From: an uncultured Acidobacteriota bacterium
Lineage (GTDB): Bacteria > Acidobacteriota > Blastocatellia > Pyrinomonadales > Pyrinomonadaceae
Length of the DNA: 64,000 nucleotides
Reading direction: 5' to 3'
Assembly: GCA_902826795.1 (NCBI GenBank)
Contig: CADEGD010000021.1
Span: 1 to 64,000, forward strand
Shown: in pieces, positions 8,360 through 15,209 of the stretch
Layout: each line of letters opens with the position of its first letter
How positions within the stretch are numbered: position 1 is the stretch's first letter
The notes under the pieces: model-generated
Database searches by the model: none
What the model saw: only the letters and a program-made list of their open reading frames with translations
What the model was told of the DNA's origin: nothing
Program-made: the position numbers and the translations under genes

Positions 8360-8879
8360 ATGCCCAATCCGGAATCTCGTCGCCCTGTCCGTTTATAACA
8401 TACTCGATCGCGCGTTCAACGAACTGCTGCTTCCAGAGATATCGCGTACTTTCTCCGCGCGACCAGACTTTCGTATCCGGTCCGATCACTCCTTCTCTTC
8501 GCAATCGTCGCGTCGCATATGCCTTAAACGCAGTCGCTATCGGTTCGGGCTTCGACAACGCCGACACGACGGAATGAACGTGATTTGTTCTTACGTTTAT
8601 TGCCTTAAGATTGAAACTCTTATGCGAGCATACTTCACGAATCGCCTCCTCAACGTGTTTGCGGTGGTCTGCCTTAAGAAGAAAAGACTCGCCTTTCATG
8701 TTCTCCGCCATGTGATCGGATAACTGCTTGTTCCTGTCGACGAACGGTGAGCCATACGCGTTCTGGCCACGCAAATCGACCGACCCCCGCTCATCACCGT
8801 GCAGCCACGTTCCATATGTCCGAAACGTAATCAGGTACGCCAGCGGAAACTCCGCATCATCCCAATCCAAATAGTTCAT
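8358..8879 (-). CDS. REP-associated tyrosine transposase (RAYT, IS200-like Y1 fold)
   Basis: A 173-residue single-strand DNA nuclease/transposase of the HUH type. The HUH motif is 'NHVHSVVS' at about residues 103-110. The catalytic Tyr probably lies in 'VERAIEYVINGQ' near residue 160. The N-terminal 'LITFRTYGTWLHGDERGSVD' is typical of a RAYT group found in Acidobacteriota and relatives. RAYTs are single-copy, vertically kept proteins that act on REP palindromes. Here the gene has REP copies on both sides (8329-8359 overlapping its stop, 8886-8953 starting 7 nt upstream of its ATG), and further copies lie nearby, which strongly supports the pairing. No full IS200 ends are visible. Confidence 0.9.
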   Translation of the reverse strand: MNYLDWDDAEFPLAYLITFRTYGTWLHGDERGSVDLRGQNAYGSPFVDRNKQLSDHMAENMKGESFLLKADHRKHVEEAIREVCSHKSFNLKAINVRTNHVHSVVSALSKPEPIATAFKAYATRRLRREGVIGPDTKVWSRGESTRYLWKQQFVERAIEYVINGQGDEIPDWA

Positions 8880-8885
8880 ATTTCA

Positions 8886-9060
8886 AGGCAGAAACACGAC
8901 CGTCAGGAAGTGTGTCCAATTAGGCAGAAACACGACCGTAAGGAAGTGTGTCCTAATTAGGCTAGAACTAACCTCAACAATACCAAATCAAGTCGACCGC
9001 CATCTTCAACCACCCGCACAACCACCTCGGACACACTCCCTGACGGTCGTGTTTCTGCCT
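8886..9060. repeat. REP cluster, unit 2: two tandem forward copies plus one reverse
   Basis: Forward copies at 8886-8917 and 8922-8953 repeat with a 36-nt period, and a truncated third start (AGGCTAG) follows. A reverse copy is at 9029-9060. The spacer shares CAATACCAAATCAA and flanking similarity with the spacer at 8253-8328. The reverse copy ends 3 nt from the stop codon of the HEAT-cyclophilin gene at 9064. Confidence 0.88.
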
Positions 9061-9063
9061 GCT

Positions 9064-11376
9064 TTATCGACCAACTATTCGCACGCGCAAGATCTTATCG
9101 CCGCGGACGATTCTGTCTACCACTTTCATGCCCGTTTCGTTCACTCGACCGAAGACGGTGTAGCCGCCGTCGAGGTGTGGTTGCGGGGCGTGGGTAACGA
9201 ACCATTGCGAGCCGCCGGTGTCTTTGCCGCTGAGCGCCATGCCGACGGCGCCGCGCTCATAACCGACCATGTTCACCTCGCATCTGCTCGACCAGCCGGG
9301 CCCGCCGCTTCCGTTGCCGAGCGGGTCGCCGTCCTGCATTACGAAGTTCGGTACGACGCGATGAACTTCAAGGCCATTGAAGTAACCAGAACGCGCCAGT
9401 TTTACAAAATTATCAACCGTCAGCGGTGCGTCTTCGGGTAAAAATTCGATAGTGAATGCTCCTTTCTCGGTCGTGAAAACCGCCCGCACCGAACCGTTCT
9501 TTCGCGATAAAGCTCGTCGATAGTCAGCATCGCGATTTAACACCTGACCGAGCTTAGTCCCTGATGCAGCCGAGTACGGTGCAACCTTATCTTTCCCGCG
9601 CGCACGTGCATCGCGGGCGACATTCGCCGCACCCGGATACGCCGCCAGCAATTTCGGATCTTCCAGCAAGGCGAAGGCCTTTTTCCGCACTAGATAGTCC
9701 GGCGAATTCAGCGCTTTGTAGATGGTATCGACCGAGCCCGCCGCGTCCACCTTTGCCATCGCATCGAGCAACGCAAGCTGCGCATCGTTGTCGTGCTTGT
9801 CAGTTGAAAGTGCTTTCTCAAACGCCGCCTCCAACATCGAACTTGTTCCCCGCGTTTTCGGTTGATCGGCAATTAATCCGGCAACGGTTGAACGAACGAA
9901 TACGTCGGGATGCTTCAGATACTCCGCCAGCGTCTCCGGCAGATCGTCCGGCTTGAACGCGGCGTAAGCCGTCAACACATCCGGGATCGCGTTCGGCGGC
10001 AAACTGCTCTGGTTTAACCACAAACGCAAAACTTCTCTTGCCTCTCGCTGATGTTTCTCCAGGCCGTCGCCGTATATCTCTTTCTTCAAACCGGCCAATA
10101 CCGCCAACCCCTCCGCCGTGCTCGAAAAGCCTCGCCAATTTTTGAACATCGGTGCGGGCGAATTCTTTGCTCTATCCAACAAGCCGAGCATTAAAAGATC
10201 GGGATCTGTCTTTACACGCGCGATCGATGTTTCCGGCGCACTCATGATAGGCCCCATCAAATTGGCCGGAGCATCTTCATACAACCTCGGATTTGAGCTG
10301 ACGCGAAGCGCAAGCTTCTTTCCAGCCTGGATGTTCCCGAGGGCCGTCGTAATCTCTAAAAACTCGCTGACCTCAGGTGGTGCAACATTCGTTCGCCCCC
10401 GTTTTTCACGAGCCGAAATACGTTCGACTATCGAGTCGGCGTACGTCTCGAGCGCCGTCGCTCCGCGTTCGTCTTTTAACGCGCCGAGCGACCTGATCGC
10501 CGAAACGCGGACGCGGCTGTCGGGGTCTTTTGTAGCGGCCTTGATCAGCAGTTCGACCGCATCTTTATCCTCAGCCGCACCGAGCACGCGGGCAGCATTG
10601 GCTCGAACGACTGGATCGGCGTGCTTCTCAAGCAGCGCACGCACCTCGACGTTCGCGTTCTTCACCCGAAGTCGCGAAAGAGTATTTAACGCATCGGCAA
10701 CTATGTTCGGATCGGTATCCGTAAGAAACGATTGTGCCCTGTCTTCGGCTCTGGCGGGACGTGCTCTTAGAATCGCGGTAAGCCCGAGTCGGATGATCTT
10801 GGTAGAAGGTTTGGGCATGGCTCTCTGTTCGCGACTGAGTACCCTGATTATTTCTTCACCGAGCGCCTTCGACATTTCGTCCTTCGGGTTTGCGGCAGCG
10901 ATCTTGCCGCAAGCTTCGATGAGTCGGGCAATGACATCAGCCAAGTTCGTTACCGCTCGCGTCGCATTCGCTCGGTTCGAGGCCGTTTCGTTCGTGCCAT
11001 TTGCGACCTCTTCCATCATGAGAGCTGTGTTCCTTTCATTTCTCAATTTCTCCAGAGCTTTCAAGATAACGTCAGCGCCTTTGATCGATTCGATCTCACC
11101 AAGGGCGAAGGCCGCCATTTCTCTCACTTGGTTCGATTCATCGTTCAACAGAGCCGCAAGCGCCGGGATCGCGGCATCGTCTCCAATACGTCCCGCCGCC
11201 AACGCCGCCCTGACGCGGACATCCTGATTCGGACTCTTCAACAGCCCTTCCAAAACCGCGTCGTACGCCCTCGCATCTTCAGCTTTCAAGATCTGAACAT
11301 GCGTCGTGATTGGGATCTGCCCCTGGCCTGAAGAGACGAACGCAAGCAGAAAAATTGTGAGCACGAAAAATTTCAT
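9064..11376 (-). CDS. Exported HEAT-repeat / cyclophilin fusion protein
   Basis: A 770-residue protein: signal peptide (MKFFVLTIFLLAFVSSGQG), a long array of HEAT/PBS-lyase-type helical repeats at about residues 35-600 (for example 'DVRVRAALAAGRIGDDAAIP' and 'DSRVRVSAIRSLGALKDERG'), then a C-terminal cyclophilin-type peptidyl-prolyl isomerase domain at about 605-770. The cyclophilin core shows 'VHRVVPNFVMQDGDP', 'GMALSGKDTGGSQWFVT' and 'LDGGYTVFGRV', including the catalytic Arg (HRV) and the Gln in 'MQDGD'. The combination suggests a periplasmic folding factor whose HEAT solenoid binds clients. Its stop codon lies 3 nt from a REP copy. Confidence 0.9.
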   Translation of the reverse strand: MKFFVLTIFLLAFVSSGQGQIPITTHVQILKAEDARAYDAVLEGLLKSPNQDVRVRAALAAGRIGDDAAIPALAALLNDESNQVREMAAFALGEIESIKGADVILKALEKLRNERNTALMMEEVANGTNETASNRANATRAVTNLADVIARLIEACGKIAAANPKDEMSKALGEEIIRVLSREQRAMPKPSTKIIRLGLTAILRARPARAEDRAQSFLTDTDPNIVADALNTLSRLRVKNANVEVRALLEKHADPVVRANAARVLGAAEDKDAVELLIKAATKDPDSRVRVSAIRSLGALKDERGATALETYADSIVERISAREKRGRTNVAPPEVSEFLEITTALGNIQAGKKLALRVSSNPRLYEDAPANLMGPIMSAPETSIARVKTDPDLLMLGLLDRAKNSPAPMFKNWRGFSSTAEGLAVLAGLKKEIYGDGLEKHQREAREVLRLWLNQSSLPPNAIPDVLTAYAAFKPDDLPETLAEYLKHPDVFVRSTVAGLIADQPKTRGTSSMLEAAFEKALSTDKHDNDAQLALLDAMAKVDAAGSVDTIYKALNSPDYLVRKKAFALLEDPKLLAAYPGAANVARDARARGKDKVAPYSAASGTKLGQVLNRDADYRRALSRKNGSVRAVFTTEKGAFTIEFLPEDAPLTVDNFVKLARSGYFNGLEVHRVVPNFVMQDGDPLGNGSGGPGWSSRCEVNMVGYERGAVGMALSGKDTGGSQWFVTHAPQPHLDGGYTVFGRVNETGMKVVDRIVRGDKILRVRIVGR

Positions 11377-11402
11377 ACCGGCGATTATACTCCGAAAGTT
11401 TT

Positions 11403-11445
11403 CCCCTCGCGTCTTTGCGGCCTTCGTGTCTTTGCGTTAAAACAC
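11403..11445. repeat. GCGTCTTTGCG quasi-tandem microrepeat
   Basis: Consecutive imperfect units CGCGTCTTTGCGGC, CTTCGTGT and CTTTGCGTTAAAAC fill most of the gap between the divergent HEAT-cyclophilin and GNAT genes. It is the same style of 9-12-nt period repeat as at 6225 and 63693. Confidence 0.55.
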
Positions 11446-11453
11446 TCTTGTCT

Positions 11454-11930
11454 ATGTCTGAGTTCGCCATTAAGCCCGACGATCTAACCTCGCCCGAGAT
11501 CGCCGAACTTCTCGCCGATCATCTTCGCGATATGAATTTGCATTCGCCGCCGGAAAGTGTTCACGCGCTCGATCTGGCGGAACTGCGGCAGCCCGACATT
11601 ACATTTTGGAGCATTTGGAATGGTGATGAACTCGTCGGCTGTGGAGCGCTCAAAGAACTAGACCCGACGCACGCCGAGATCAAATCGATGCGGACGGTGC
11701 CGAATTATCGCGGTCAGGGAGCGGGCAAGCTGATGCTCCGGCACATGCTGGACGAAGCGAAACTCCGCGGATACGAACGTCTCAGCCTCGAAACCGGATC
11801 GATGGCCGCGTTCGAACCCGCCCGCGGGCTCTATACCTCGCACGGTTTCACCGAATGCGGCCCATTTGCCGACTACATTCTCGATCCCCACAGCGTCTTT
11901 ATGACGCGGCAATTAAGGGAAGAGTGTTAG
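11454..11930 (+). CDS. GNAT-family N-acetyltransferase
   Basis: A 158-residue acetyl-CoA-dependent acetyltransferase. Motif A is 'MRTVPNYRGQGAGKLMLRHM' (the R/Q-x-x-G-x-G/A pyrophosphate loop); motif B follows at 'GYERLSLETGSM', and 'ARGLYTSHGFTECGPFADY' closes the fold. The start at 11454 (MSEFAIKPDD) is chosen because the upstream in-frame codons lie in repeat DNA. The acceptor substrate is unknown; the 'CGPFADYILDPHSVFMTR' ending is typical of the YafP/PhnO-like group often annotated as amino-acid or peptide acetyltransferases. The stop codon TAG is also the beginning of the -10 element of the next gene. Confidence 0.88.
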   Translation: MSEFAIKPDDLTSPEIAELLADHLRDMNLHSPPESVHALDLAELRQPDITFWSIWNGDELVGCGALKELDPTHAEIKSMRTVPNYRGQGAGKLMLRHMLDEAKLRGYERLSLETGSMAAFEPARGLYTSHGFTECGPFADYILDPHSVFMTRQLREEC

Positions 11931-11933
11931 AAT
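11928..11933 (+). promoter_or_regulatory. Extended -10 element for the antitoxin gene
   Basis: TGT-TAGAAT (extended -10) ends 7 nt before the ATG at 11941 and overlaps the GNAT stop codon. It supports a leaderless antitoxin transcript and the second ATG as start. Confidence 0.45.
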
Positions 11934-11940
11934 TATGCTG

Positions 11941-12198
11941 ATGCAGACCGAAGTAACGGAAGAAGGAAAAATAAGAATACCTGCCTCGCTTAGACGCCGA
12001 CTCGGCATCAAGGCCGGCGACCGGTTGGACGCTGATATCAAGGGTGGAAGCCTTGTTTTCTCGCCTAAGCGTAAGGCTGGGCTAAAAACTCGCATTATCA
12101 AAGACCCGATCTCCGGCTTTCCCGTTCTAGACTCCGGGAAGGATACTCCTACTCTGACCAGCGAAATGGTCTACGAGATGCTCGCTGACTTCCCATGA
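11941..12198 (+). CDS. AbrB/MazE-type antitoxin
   Basis: An 85-residue swapped-hairpin DNA-binding antitoxin. The AbrB core is 'VTEEGKIRIPASLRRRLGIK' followed by 'GDRLDADIKGGSLVFSPKRK'; residues 55-85 are the flexible part expected to wrap the toxin. ATG at 11941 is preferred over 11935 because of the -10 element 7 nt upstream. The last 4 nt overlap the PIN toxin start (ATGA), the standard arrangement for a co-translated toxin-antitoxin pair. It should neutralise the following VapC-like toxin and repress the shared promoter. Confidence 0.88.
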   Translation: MQTEVTEEGKIRIPASLRRRLGIKAGDRLDADIKGGSLVFSPKRKAGLKTRIIKDPISGFPVLDSGKDTPTLTSEMVYEMLADFP

Positions 12199-12587
12199 GA
12201 TATCTCCTCGACGTCAACGCTCTCATAGCGTTCGGGCATACCGCTCACGAATTTCATCGACGCATTTTAGCTTGGACACAGGCCCTAAAAGGCCGACCGC
12301 AGTTCGCAACTTCGCCAATAACTGAACTCGGATTTGTTCGAGTACTCAATCAGGCTTACTCGGTCCCGATCGATCAGGGGAAGCAGATCCTAAGCGACCT
12401 GAAAAGTTTCGAAGACCTCGACTTCACCTTCATCTCGGACGATCATCCTGTGGCTAGCTTGCCGTCTTGGGTGAAGTCAGGAAAACAGACAACGGACGGA
12501 CACTTGGTCGAGCTAGCCAAAGCGAATTCGTGCTCACTTGCGACCTTCGACGAAAATATCCTCGGAGCTTTCGTGATTCCGAAATAA
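12195..12587 (+). CDS. PIN-domain toxin (VapC-like)
   Basis: A 130-residue Mg-dependent ribonuclease of the PIN fold, the toxin of the pair. The acidic site is complete: Asp6 (YLLDVN), Glu44 (PITELG), Asp101 (TTDGHL) and Asp119 (ATFDEN). The motif 'LDVNALIAFGHTAHEFH' and 'TDGHLVELAKANSCSLATFD' are typical of the TIGR00028-like VapC group, whose known members cleave tRNA or rRNA; the target here is not known. It is translationally coupled to the antitoxin by a 4-nt overlap. A fragment resembling the GNAT 3' end follows it at 12612. Confidence 0.9.
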   Translation: MRYLLDVNALIAFGHTAHEFHRRILAWTQALKGRPQFATSPITELGFVRVLNQAYSVPIDQGKQILSDLKSFEDLDFTFISDDHPVASLPSWVKSGKQTTDGHLVELAKANSCSLATFDENILGAFVIPK

Positions 12588-12611
12588 TGCTGCTAAACAG
12601 CTAGACTGAGA

Positions 12612-12650
12612 CTTTTACCGAATACGTCCTCGATCCGCACAGTTCCCATC
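12612..12650 (+). pseudogene. Remnant of a GNAT 3' end
   Basis: The stretch from 12612 encodes FTEYVLDPHS. The GNAT gene at 11454 ends with FTE-(CGPFAD)-YILDPHS. At DNA level TACCGAA and CTCGATCC-x-CACAG are shared, with the segment for CGPFAD missing. It looks like a duplicated or displaced GNAT tail left on the far side of the toxin-antitoxin pair, directly before a REP copy. Confidence 0.5.
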
Positions 12651-12656
12651 GAAGGC

Positions 12657-12688
12657 GGACACACTCCCTAACGGTCGTGTTTCTTCCT
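12657..12688 (-). repeat. REP element (family A), single copy
   Basis: On the plus strand: GGACACACTCCCTAACGGTC then GTGTTTCTTCCT, the reverse orientation of the 8221 copy with one change in the tail. It stands 69 nt after the PIN toxin gene, next to the GNAT remnant. Confidence 0.83.
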
Positions 12689-12835
12689 TCAAAAAAAGCT
12701 GCGCCAAATGGCTTTTTTGCACTTTTTCTGGCTGGCTCTTGTTTGGTGTTTGGCCCAGGTCGGAAACGAACATGGGAGTTTTAGTCGGTGCTCATACAGG
12801 AGCGTTTTCGGGGGCCTACGGAGCGTTTTTGCAAG

Positions 12836-13264
12836 CTAGGTCTCAACCTCAATGATCTCGTGGCTGGTCGTGATCGTCGCGGTTGGGCGGACGGTGGCGG
12901 CGACGGAGCAGTATTTCGTATCTGAGAGTTGAATAGCGCTGGCGAGGGCCTGTTCGGAAACGTTGTGTCCGCGCACGATATGGTGAACGTGAAAGGCGAT
13001 AAACTTTCGAGGATGGTCGTCAACACGGGTTCCCGTTACCTCGACGACATACTCGCGAACGTCCTGCCGCTTCTTCTCCATTATCGAGGCGACATCGGCG
13101 GCCGTACACGCCGCAACCGAAACGAGCAGCATCTCAAGCGGCGATTGCGCGGACTTCCGATCGCTCTTAACGTCAATCGCTACACTATTTCCGCTCGGGC
13201 TTGTGCCGATGAAAAGATCGTCGCCTGCGTATCTCACCGTCGCTTTATACTCGTTTTCCGCCAT
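12836..13264 (-). CDS. OsmC-family protein
   Basis: A 142-residue OsmC/Ohr-fold protein. The two reactive cysteines are present: 'VSVAACTAADVASIM' (Cys about 53) and 'DTKYCSVAATVRP' (Cys about 117). The first lies at the start of the central helix as in thiol-dependent peroxidases. The sequence 'FIAFHVHHIVRGHNVSEQAL' matches the YhfA-like branch rather than Ohr, so the exact substrate (organic peroxide or another) is uncertain. It is monocistronic, with GAGGGAG about 5 nt upstream of the start. Confidence 0.9.
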   Translation of the reverse strand: MAENEYKATVRYAGDDLFIGTSPSGNSVAIDVKSDRKSAQSPLEMLLVSVAACTAADVASIMEKKRQDVREYVVEVTGTRVDDHPRKFIAFHVHHIVRGHNVSEQALASAIQLSDTKYCSVAATVRPTATITTSHEIIEVET

Positions 13265-13333
13265 TCGCTCCCTCGCTTGTTATCTATAATGCCGACAAAC
13301 GGATTCTAGCACGCCACAATTGCGCGATTGCCA

Positions 13334-13362
13334 TTGTTAAACTCGACAACGTTTGGTACAAA
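13334..13362 (+). promoter_or_regulatory. Candidate sigma-70 promoter
   Basis: TTGTTA, 17-nt spacer, TACAAA (4 of 6 each), about 70 nt before the start at 13430. The leader then has a weak hairpin (GTAGGG ... CCCTGAC). Confidence 0.4.
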
Positions 13363-13429
13363 AAATGCTTCATAATCGGACGTAGGGCGAAATCTACCCT
13401 GACGCACTTTTTGCACCGGAGATATTGAG

Positions 13430-15073
13430 ATGAAACGCTTTTCGAATGCTTTTCTGTCGTTTGCCGCAATTTTTGCAGTTGTGTTGAGCTTTGGCTTTTC
13501 CGCCCATGCGCAAACGCGAAATCAACGCGAGGTCCGCGATCTTGTTCGATCGCTGTCAGCTCAGGTTGATGATTTTCAGTATGGCCTTGAGTATGAACTG
13601 AAGAACAACTCGGCCGGTTCGCGGTCCAACTCGAACGAGCTGAACACGGGTCTTCGCCAGCTTCAGGACGCGGTATCGACCTTTGACGATAATTTTCAGG
13701 GCAAGCGAGAGAACCGCGACGACGTAAACGATATCATCGCGGCCGCATCGGTCGTCGAGCGCTCACTCGGAATTATCTCTGTAAATCGACGGATCGAAAC
13801 CGATTGGCAGGACGTTAAAAAGAACATCACTTCGCTCGCCGCAAATTACGGCGTGGTCGCAAGGTTTGACGGCCGCATCTCGGGCTCATCGAATTCTAAT
13901 GCTTCTTCTAACACCTCTGGTGACGACAACTGGGGCAATTCCGGCAGCGTTCCGGCTAACCTGAACGCGGGCCTGACAGGTACCTATTCGCTCGACGCCG
14001 GCCGCAGCGAACGGGTTGCGGATATCATCTCAAACACGGGCGTTTCGGCCTCGAACCGCACGGATCTCGAATCAAAACTCGAAGCGCCTGAGCAGATCGC
14101 TCTCGACGTACGCGGCAATCAGGTAACGCTCGCCTCATCAAAGGCATCGCCGGTCACGATAATCGCCGACGGATCTGAAAAGGTCGAGCAGTCCGGTGGT
14201 CGCACGATCCGCCTGAAAGCGTCGCTCCGCGGAAACGAACTGACCGTTTCAAGCCTCGGCGGCGAAACGGATTACACCATTATTTTCACTTCGCAAGGCG
14301 GCGGCCGGTCGATGAAGGTCACGCGTCGCATTACTACGGATTACCTGAACGAAACCGTTTTCGCGGAAAGCGTTTATACCAAGACCGAACAGGTCGCGGG
14401 ACTCGGCATCGACCCGTCGAATATGCCCTCGACCGGCGATTATTCGAGCAGCGATCCGGGCGACCGCAACACCGGCGGCAACCTGCCGAACCCGACGATG
14501 TCTCAGCCGCGCGTCGGCGAGTTTCTGATCCCGAACGGCACTATCGTCACGGCAAGTCTTGAGAATCTGATCGATACGAAGGTGTCGCAGAATAACGACC
14601 GCTTCAAGCTGACGGTGCAGTCGCCGATGGAATATCGCGGCGCCGTGATCGAAGGCTACATCACAGGCGTCGGCCGCTCTGGCCGTGTGTCGGGCAGTTC
14701 GAACATCACCTTTAACTTTGAATCGATCACGCTCCGCGACGGCAAGCGATACGACTTTGCCGGCTCGTTGCAGGGAATCAAAGATCAATACGGCAAGGCG
14801 GTGAAGGTCGACACCGAGGGCACCGCGAAGAGCGACAGCCAAACTAAGGAAACCGCCAAACGCGGCGGTCTCGGAGCCGGAGTAGGAGCCATCATCGGTG
14901 CGATCGCCGGCGGCGGAAAAGGAGCCGTACTCGGTGCGATTATTGGCGGCGGTGCCGGTGCCGGATCGGTGATTGCCACCGGACGCGAAGATTTGAAGCT
15001 GCTGCAGGGCTCGACGTTGACGATTCAGTCATCATCGCCGGTTCGCAACAATCAGCAGGTCAGCGAAAACTAA
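13430..15073 (+). CDS. Exported protein with C-terminal glycine-zipper domain
   Basis: A 547-residue envelope protein of unknown function. Signal peptide: MKRFSNAFLSFAAIFAVVLS, cleaved after AHA. Residues 30-140 are helical, followed by a Ser/Asn-rich linker and a beta-rich middle part (residues 190-330). The region 'IPNGTIVTASLENLIDTKVS' to 'FNFESITLRDGKRYDFAGSL' resembles TrbI-like beta-barrel domains. Near residues 480-515 comes a glycine zipper ('GAGVGAIIGAIAGGGKGAVL'), a membrane-inserting motif. GGAG lies about 8 nt before the ATG. A palindromic repeat cluster begins at the base after its stop codon. Confidence 0.82.
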   Translation: MKRFSNAFLSFAAIFAVVLSFGFSAHAQTRNQREVRDLVRSLSAQVDDFQYGLEYELKNNSAGSRSNSNELNTGLRQLQDAVSTFDDNFQGKRENRDDVNDIIAAASVVERSLGIISVNRRIETDWQDVKKNITSLAANYGVVARFDGRISGSSNSNASSNTSGDDNWGNSGSVPANLNAGLTGTYSLDAGRSERVADIISNTGVSASNRTDLESKLEAPEQIALDVRGNQVTLASSKASPVTIIADGSEKVEQSGGRTIRLKASLRGNELTVSSLGGETDYTIIFTSQGGGRSMKVTRRITTDYLNETVFAESVYTKTEQVAGLGIDPSNMPSTGDYSSSDPGDRNTGGNLPNPTMSQPRVGEFLIPNGTIVTASLENLIDTKVSQNNDRFKLTVQSPMEYRGAVIEGYITGVGRSGRVSGSSNITFNFESITLRDGKRYDFAGSLQGIKDQYGKAVKVDTEGTAKSDSQTKETAKRGGLGAGVGAIIGAIAGGGKGAVLGAIIGGGAGAGSVIATGREDLKLLQGSTLTIQSSSPVRNNQQVSEN

Positions 15074-15188
15074 TGCATAAACCCGCACGGCAGTAAGGCG
15101 TTACAATTAATGCAGAATCCCGCACGAAAAGTAAGGGCGTAACTTCCAACTCGACAGTTACGCCCTTACTAACGTGCGGGCCTTTGCA
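15074..15188. repeat. Family-B palindromic repeat cluster (three arms)
   Basis: Two direct copies (15074-15104, 15111-15143) and one inverted copy (15157-15188) share the core CCCGCACG-(2-3 nt)-AGTAAGG(G)CGTAAC. Copies two and three can form a stem of about 25 bp with a 13-nt loop. The cluster starts directly after a stop codon and occupies most of the gap before the gene at 15210. It probably also acts as a transcription barrier. A further copy lies inside a gene at 1392-1423. Confidence 0.9.
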
Positions 15189-15196
15189 TTTTCGTC

Positions 15197-15202
15197 TAGT
15201 AT
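15197..15202 (+). promoter_or_regulatory. -10 element 7 nt before ATG at 15210
   Basis: TAGTAT (4 of 6) followed by CTTCGAA and the ATG; no Shine-Dalgarno is present. It fits the leaderless pattern seen at several other genes of the window. Confidence 0.35.
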
Positions 15203-15209
15203 CTTCGAA

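Noticed and set aside
8886-8953. Possible CRISPR array
   Set aside because: Only two direct copies with a 4-nt gap, the same unit occurs inverted elsewhere, and no cas genes are near; it is a REP cluster.
10118-11227. Long open frame opposite the HEAT-cyclophilin gene (369 codons)
   Set aside because: It mirrors a well-supported gene with many recognisable HEAT repeats; its own translation is Ser/Ala/Arg-rich without domains or ribosome site.
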